In this document: piece by piece, positions 14,101-23,100 of the stretch | How the letters are laid out: each line of letters opens with the position of its first letter | Position numbering within the stretch: position 1 is the stretch's first letter | NCBI GenBank assembly: GCA_036365455.1 | Contig: JAWQUS010000027.1 | Coordinates: 19,642,501 to 19,706,500, forward strand | From: Macrosoma leucophasiata | Lineage: Eukaryota; Arthropoda; Insecta; Lepidoptera; Hedylidae | Length of the DNA stretch: 64,000 bases | Direction of reading: 5' to 3' | Made by a program: the position numbers and the translations under genes | The notes under the pieces: generated by a model | Told to the model about the DNA's origin: nothing | What the model saw: only the letters and a program-made list of their open reading frames with translations | The model's database searches: none

Positions 14101-17100
14101 TAAAACTTTTTTGTAGATTTACCAAAGAATAAATATTTATTATTCTTATATCTCAAAAGGTTTTGGCAGCATCTTCGATGAAAGCTTACAGGTGGCTTGA
14201 TATTTTCCGACACATCCATCTACTGGTGGTAGAGTTCTAGTGACGGCGCGAGCGTAGGCACCACTGCGTTACCTAATATACTTGTCGCTAAATGGTAGTG
14301 TTCAGCACTATCGTGTTCCGGTCAGGTGATAATGTACGGCCGACACGGAGACATAACACCTTAGGCCTCAGGAGTGGCAACGCATCTGCATTTTGACCTC
14401 TGGTCATTGTGTCGGTGTCTATAGGCTGTAGTCATCACTTAACATCAATGTGAACTGCATGCTTGTTTACCACTTCCACTACATTAAAAAATATATATAT
14501 TGTTATACTTTGAACAATTTACACAAAACTTATAGAAATTATATAAACAAACCTTCCCCGAGAATTACTCTATCTATGGATTAAAACCGCATGAGAATCC
14601 GTGAAGTAGTCTATGAGTTTATCGCGAATAGACGGGCAGACTGTCTGTCTGTCTGACAGGCGGGGCGGGGGACTTTTTTTAATAATATGTATAGATATTG
14701 ATAGATACATAGACTTAAATTGGCATTGAGTTTTTTAATTCGCTTCACGTAGAGTGGCATCTGGAAAGAATGGTAGATCTCTATATATATTTTTTTTATA
14801 TACATATACACCAGAAGTTCCCAAACTATTTTTTCTTGAAGACCCTTTAATTTTTTTCTGATTTCGGTGGTTTTCCTTGCTACATTTATATCAAATTCCT
14901 ATAATTAAAATTTTTATTCACGCTTACGTAGATCCCGATCGAGTCTCCCATGGACCCCAGGGGGTTCACCTGGACCACTTTGGGAATCACTGATCTAGAC
15001 TTACCATTTCACTTTTCCTCCTTGCTTTGCTGAGGACATGCTCGAGCCACTCCCACTGAGCGCGACCTCTGTGAGGTCCATCCGTCTTCGCGGCTCCGCC
15101 TGCCCATAGCACGCTGTTCAACACCACTATCCGAAGCTTGCTGTGTGACTGCTCTATTGTGTAGTATCCACCTACATGGACAAAAAAAAGAACTCTTCAT
15201 AAATCAGGTCACGTATTCTCTTCTGGATATGGGGAGAGCGATGAATGTATAAGAAAATGGCACGTTTATAAGGCCCAAGATGGTGTCTGGACAATCAAGG
15301 AAATTTATTTGGCGTAACGATGCATTAACACCTGACATATTGAATTGTCTCCGTGCGAATGTTGGATGTAACCTGTCTCAGGGTGGGACTATATTCTATA
15401 TATCACCATAGAGTAGAAGCTTTTGTTCAGCCTGATCGTTTGTTATTTTCTATCCATTGAATAGAGAATTTCATTGACAGTAATATACAAATATCATTTT
15501 AATTTTCTCCGTGGTGTCAGAATGTGATGATACTGACGCCCACCTGCAGAAGAAACTTCTACTGCAAGAGAATTCTTTGACATATCAGTCAGTCAACCGA
15601 ACCATGCAGGCTAAACCATTCAAAGGGGGTGGTAGTAAGTGCAATAAAGCAAGATGGGAGCAGCGTCCTGCGATGAAATTGCCGCCAATGCGATTGCCAA
15701 TCACTTTTGGTGCAACAGTGGACATTTTTCAGCTAAAATGATGATGATGATTTTTATTTACTTATAAAAGATGATTATTTACATCAACATAAATAAGTTA
15801 TTAAAAAACACTGTGGAGGTACAAGTGTTCGGGTGTGTCGGAAGTGAAAGGGAGGATCCTCCGACCAGGCGAGGTGGTACCGCCTGGCGGGCCGCGGCCC
15901 ATCAATTGACGTTGGAAAGTTGTATACTCGTATTTGCCAACTCTTGAGAAATCTTCGGATGTGCGATGTAATTCAATTGACTCTCCATCTACCGTGCTAG
16001 ACAAGTACTTTGGAGTTTCGTCTGTGTTCCACTAGTTGGTGCCTTAATGTAGTGGACGCTACATCACCATGGACAATGAAATATCTTAAAGTTTATAATG
16101 TTATTGGTCCAACCGTCTATATTGTATCAATTACACTCTGACACAATTAGTTTTGTAATTGGATCCCGCAGACCTCTCACAGCTAATAACCCCAGAGTAG
16201 GGTAATTCGATAACAGTGTACGGACGTACCGAGCTAGATGCCAATATCTCAATGGTGTACCGGTCCTCACGAGTGCTCTCATGCTTGAGCCTCTCCAGCC
16301 TCGGGTTTTGAAGAGGCTGTAGTACCGTAAATCTACGTATGGATTGCAGAGAATGTTGAGGAGTATAATCTACGATGAAGTATTTGTTACTGCTGTTTGT
16401 AGTATGAATTGTAGGCTGATTTTGATGCTACAAGGCAGCGTTTAAGTGCCTTCTAATAGGTTTTTTTTTCTATTATTGGGTCCAGTGCCTCAAAAGGGAA
16501 AGCAAAATCCTTATAGGATTCCTCTTGTATACGAGTATGTCTGTATGTCCGTCGGTCACAGATAATTTACTTCAAAAGTACTGGGGTATATTGAGATGAA
16601 ACTTGTTACGCATTAAAGTGAATCTGTATCCCTTTATGAACATTATAAAAAAAACATCATAGATCCCATTTTAATTTTTTATAATAATATGTTCATAACG
16701 TAGGTATTGAAGTTATTTAAAAAAATAGACAAACATTTTCCATTTATTCCTAAATCAATTGTCATATTTTCTGGTGGCTTGAAGGATTATTGATTGCAGT
16801 AATTACCTGTATCGTACGCAGATATTGTCCTTGTATTGACTGAATAAAATATGAAAATCCAAGGTAATTTTATCGTTACTTGTACTTATGTAATCTGATG
16901 TTAAGGGCCATCCCACATGTACCACAACCACACAACTACCACAACCACACCACGTGATTAGGCGTATGTTCTGTATTGAAGATGAATAGAACTGTATTTT
17001 TTTTTTGTTCGCAATGTCACACGCCAGTGAACTTTAGAAATTAAAGAAAAAGGGAAAGAAAAATTTGACTTCGGACAGGAATTGACCCTGCAACCTCAGG

Positions 17101-20100
17101 ATATCAGTCCAGCCGCTTTATCACTAAGCTACTTAAGTCCCACACTGATACGCCAAATTTTGCCTTTCCTTTTTCATTTTTAACCGATTTAGGGTCGGTG
17201 AACGGTCCATGAATAGAACTATTTACATGTACTACATTTTGCAGTCATTACCAAACGCTTGTGTCATACCGATGACATCGCAGCCAAAACGCAACCACCA
17301 GCGACACCGAGACCTAGCCAACCACATCGCAGACTTAACGTTGCGCACACGCCGCCCGCACGTAGCCACATCGCAACGACAACGCTACCACATCTACATT
17401 GTTGCATGTGTCGCAGTTTTGTGTATTTGTATTTTTGTATTTATTTATTTAAATGTAAGGCGTACATACAGTTTAAAACAAAAAGCACCAAAACACCTTA
17501 AACAGGTTAATGTGTGGCCGCCTTTAGTACATTTATTTTTTAAGTAGTATTTAATTTTTTATAGTTTTTTTCGTAACACCTCAAAGACTAGACATTTTGT
17601 ATACAAATATAAGGAGAATGATTTTATTAACACTTTCTTTATTAACATTTTATTATTAACAAGACCAAGTTTATCGCTTATCGTGAATTTCCTTTCCATT
17701 TATTGAAATGTTTAATTTCATTTGTATAAGGTATAACAAGGACTCAGTTGGTGGCTTAAAGTCGACCTCAATCCATTTGGTTTAGATGCGGAGCCGATCC
17801 GAGCCGATAACAAGATTATGAAGGCCCTAGCAACAAGTAGCTTAGTTTGGTTTGGTATACGTAGATGATCTGATGCTGTGTTTGTATTCAAAACTTGTAC
17901 GTCTATACACTGTTTATGTATATTGATTAAGAAATATTTATGTTTAGACAGGAATAATTCAGAGGACTCACTGGCGTCGGAACGTACCGGCCCCACCGCC
18001 CCCCGCAAGTGTAATCAGTTAGCCGAACAATGGCGGTCAAAACATTCCAATAGGACGGTAGTAAATATAACAACGCGGGATAGGCAGCAGCGTCCCGCGA
18101 TAAAACTACAGTCACTGCGATCTCCAATCCGCCAACCAAGCGTGGCGATTATGGCATATTCTCCCCTTATGATACCCGACACTGCTATGGGCGTCTTTTT
18201 TGATTGAGGGAAAGCAAAATATACTCTTGAAAGGATCAGTGCAAGAGTTGAACAGAAAAAAACGGAAAAGAGCTACACTTTAAAAAAAACTTATTAAAAC
18301 TATCTACCTGTTTCAAAAGTCTGCAGTGCCTCAGTGGGGAGCCACTGCATCCACATGTCCACCAACTTCCTCGAAGGCGGTGGGTCGTTGTGACCCAGCG
18401 CTGGGAACACGAACTGACTGCTGAAGGTTCTGCTCAGGATGTCTGTGACGTTCCTCACGGCTTCCAACTTGACCTCGTCGCTCTGGTGCTCCATTGAGGA
18501 TGAGAGGATGTCTCTATTAGAATAACGTTTTTTTTATAATACTGATGTGAGGCAGTTAAGACAAAGTATTGAGAAACGGTTCCGAACTTAATCATTCATC
18601 ATCATTTCATCGAGATAAGAGTAGACTATGTATTTATTGGGAATGTACATTTACAAACTAAAGGTACGATTCCGAACTCCACTGCATGCAACAGTGCTGC
18701 CACAGCACCATATTTCTCAATTTTCTGCTGCATTGCTGCCGCGATAATGTCATGTGGCTCGGAATGTTATCTCATGTATACTTATCTATCTTCACGCCAT
18801 GTCTCTAACGGGGTAGGCAGAGAGTGAAGAGCGCCAGATATCCCGATCCTGACATACCTCTCGTGCCTCATCTACCTTCATCGTTCTAGCTGCTTATCCG
18901 ATGCATTGACTTTACCACCATTGTGCTCCTATTGAAGTTTTATTTTAAGTCACTTTAAGATAACTAATCCAGTCCATAATACTAACCCAGTCCATAATAC
19001 AAATTCAAGCGTGTCCAGATGTCGTTCACCATATTTCTCTATTTTCTACTGCATTGCTGCCGCGATAATGTCATGTGGCTCGGAATGTTATCTCATGTAT
19101 ACTTATCTATCTTCACGCCATGTCTCTAACGGGGTATGCAGAGAGTGAAGAGCGCCAGATAGCCCGATCCTGACATACCTCTCGTGCCTCATCTACATTC
19201 ATCGTTCTAGCTGCTTATCCGATGCATTGACTTTACCACCATTGTGCTCCTATTGAAGTTTTATTTTAAGTCACTTTTAGATAACTAACCCAGTCCATAA
19301 TACTAACCCTGTCCATAATACAAATTCAAGTGTGTCCGGATGTCGTTCAGCCATGAACGTGGCGGCGCTCTGTATGAGCGGCCACGAGCTGTCACATGTG
19401 TGGTCACGGTGCCTCCCGTTGTTGCGGTGACTATGCTCGTTGTTGCCACGACTGTGTTTGCAACCTGTTTTTAAATGTAACTAATTTAGTGAATGGCTAA
19501 AATTATTTGCAGAATTAATGTTAATTAAATAGCGGTCAAGTGTAATTCCGCGACCGCGGGAGGGCCGCGTTCATAGGGTTCCGTACAATATAGAGATTTT
19601 CTGTTCTATAGCATATATCTATACCATAGATCTATATGTAAAAATTAATATCTGCATTTGTCCTATTTATTTTTCGCAATAACACATACGAGTGGACATT
19701 AAAAATTAAAGAAAAAACTGAAAAAAATTGACTTCGGGCAGGAATCAAACCTATGACCTCAGGATAACCAGTCCAGTACAGTACTTCGGTAGCTTAGTGG
19801 TAAAGCGGCTGGACTGGTTATCTTGAGGTCGCAGGTTCGAAATTTTTCTTTCCGTTTTTTCTTTAATTTCTAATTACTGCATTTTTTTCAAAGTTGTAGG
19901 TTTACAAAGAAGCTTCGGAAATAAACGAGCGGGGGATGTTCAGTATTTGGTAATTTTCCCAAATAATTTCAAAACTATTAAAACGAAAAATGAAAAAGAA
20001 GTATTCTCATAATCCTTATATTAATACTATTATGGTATAGAGAAGTTTTGAAGTTTTTTACTGGTGGTAGAGCTTCAGTGACGGAGCTCGCGGGCGTAGG

Positions 20101-23100
20101 CACCACCGCATTACCTAATATACTTGCTGCTAAATGGTAGTGTTCAGCACTATCGTGTTCCGGTCAGGTGGTAATGTACGGCCCTGTAATTTCCGGCACA
20201 GAGGCATAACACCTTAGGCCTCAGGAGTGGTAACGCATCTGCATTTTGACCTTGGTCTTCATGTGGGTGTCTATAGGCTGCAGTCATCACTTAACATCAA
20301 TGTGAACTGCATGTTTGTTTGCCAAGCCCATTACATAAAAAAAAAACCTTTAACAACTTATTTTGCAAACGATCTCATAAACACAATAATATATTATTGC
20401 AAAAACCGTTTCATTTAAATACTTTTGAAGCCTTTCAACAAAATAGTTTTTACTATGCAGTCACTGATGACAGTTATCATGAAAAATGCTACCAAAATTA
20501 GATGAATTTTACTTAGAAAATTGAGCGAGAGAGTAACCTTGCCCAAAGTTCGTTGGCATTTGCCTAGAACGTTGCAAGTCAACTTAAAGTGACAGCTTAT
20601 TTCAGTTTGGGAACACATTTACAACGTATATAGGAAAAGAGTTACGATTCTTTCCAACTGTTTATCTTTTTATATTATGGCTTTGATTCCGTGTCCAAAG
20701 GTATATATTGGTAATTAATTTTTTTTTTTTTGTTTTATTAGACTTTTTAGCAATAACACATGCAAGTGAAATATTTATACGAAGTTGCGATGTGTTAAAA
20801 AGTCCTAATAATAGATATTATGTACTTAAATTTTTTTAAAAAAAAACTATCACGGTTAAATTTTAATTTATCAACAACTTTATGAGTAATAGTCCATTTA
20901 AATAATGAACTTGAAATAACAGAAACCCACGTTGCGCGTGACCCGCACTTGGCCGATTTTTTAAAATACTTAATAATAACTTATTCATCGTGTAGCCATG
21001 TATGTTAATATTTATGGAAATTGAAATTTGTATTTCTGGGAACTATTTTCATATATAATGATCAATATTATTTATACTTATAAAGCCTTAATAATAATCT
21101 AATAAGCGTAATTTATTTTTAAACTCAATATAGTTTAGGCTTGTAAATAACAAAACTAGTACATAGGCTATGCTAATTGCTAAACTATTTAATTCAACTC
21201 GCGTGTAGAACGTTCGTAGCGAGCACGTAGCACTGCTACGGCTTGGCTACGAACCGTGCTACGAGAAAATGTTAGCCTATTTAAAAGCTGTTTTTAATAT
21301 TATTTCGCATTAACACATGCTTGTGAAATATATTTTATTTTTAAGGAAAAATGGAAAGAAAAATTTGACTTCAGGCGAGACTCGAACTCGCGACCTACTG
21401 GGAATCTAGTCCAGCCGCTCTTCCAATTGAGCTACTGAAGTCCTGCCCGATTTGTCAAATCTTTCCTTCACATCTATTGCATTGCTTTATGGTAGCAGTA
21501 GCGCCATCTATTACCAACTATGTACTTAAAAGCTACAATAAAAAAGCTTGGTACTATTTCTACAACAATTCGAAAGAGAGAGATAGTTTTATCTCTGATT
21601 TTACAACTTCTCGCATTTAAAAGATTTATAATGCACATGCAGTGTATTGTAGCGCAAACAAAAAGACAATTACGGCATTCACTGAGAAAAGTCGGACTTT
21701 AAAAATTAAAACGAAATTTCACGCTTTAACGAGCGTACCTCTATGGAACTCGGGGGAGTTGTGGAACGGGTCATAATGAAGATCAGTGATGTGCCAGAAG
21801 TACCCTGAAACAAAAAAAAAAATAATAAAAATTTTTGTTGGGTAGATTTCTTATAAAAAATGTGGAATGTGTATTTATGCTATGAATACTGTTGAACTCA
21901 TATTTTTTTCAAGAAGTAGAGTTCAAGTGTAAAAACTCGAGACTTTTAAAATTACAATTTTTTTTTTTTTATGTATTAAAAGTGGCAAACAAGCATGCAG
22001 TTCACATTGATGTTAAGTGATGACTGTAGCCTATAGACACCCACACAATGACCAGAGGTCAAAATGCAGATGCGCTGCCACTCCTGAGGCATTAGGTGAT
22101 ATGCCTCTGTGCCTGAAATTACAGGGCCGTACATTACCACCTGACCGGAACACGATAGTGCTGAACACTACCATTTAGCGGCAAGTATATTAGGTAATGC
22201 GGTGGTGCCTGCGCCCGCGAGCTCCGTCACTGGAACTCTACCACCAGTAAAAAACACTGATTTATTTTTGTATTTTGTGTGTTGTACACAGCACACACAA
22301 CAAGAGTTTATACTTAAAGTGACCATAAGTCTTGTTTTGAACGGGACTGTCCCGTTTTTCTACACCTCATCCCGGTGTCCCGAGTAAAATGTTGGTTCAC
22401 GGAATTCGTCCGTTTTTAGGTAAAATCAACATAAGTCTATATAATACCGTAACGTTCCTGTAACCTTTTATATCCCGTATTGAATGACAGCAAAACTATC
22501 ACTTTATTCATATGAAAGAAAGAAAGAAACGTTTATTTGTAACAATTTGCTTTACTGGTGGTAGAGCTCCAGTGACGGAGCTCGCGGGCGTAGGCACCAC
22601 CGCATTACCTAATATACTTGCCACTAAATGGTAGTGTTCAGCACTATCGTGTTCCGGTTAGATGGTAAGGCATCTCTTACTGGTGGTAGAGCTCCAGTGA
22701 CGGAGTTCGCGGGCGTAGGCACCACCGCATTACCTAATATACTTGCCGCTAAATGGTAGTGTTCAGCACTGTCGTGTTCCGGCCAGGTGGTAATGTACAG
22801 CCCTGTAATTTCCGGCACAGAGGCGTAACACCTTAGGCCTCAGGAGTACATCAATATGAATGTGAACCGCATCCTTGTTTGCCTAAAAAAAAAATCTCCC
22901 CGCAAAAACTATCACAGAGACTTATAAACTTAGGTCCCAGGGGTGGCAATTCATCTGCATTAGGACATCTGGTTTTGGTCATCACTTAACATCCATGTCA
23001 ACTGCGTGCTTGTTTGCGACCTTCGTAACAGCAAAACAACGGATTGTACTCCGGGAGCGCCAGTAGAAGTGAAAACTCGAATATTAGCGTTTTTCATATT

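Noticed and set aside
15009..15200. 63-codon frame over exon 5
   Set aside because: Out of frame with the true exon; the family match lies in another frame on the same strand.
17209..17547. Overlapping plus-strand frames of 80-112 codons
   Set aside because: The His/Pro/Thr-rich readings come from a CA/AC-rich stretch; the two overlapping frames are equally open and neither matches a family.
21368..21442. Functional tRNA gene
   Set aside because: The cloverleaf is good, but it is one of several diverged copies within a SINE, and the formal serine anticodon lacks a long variable arm.
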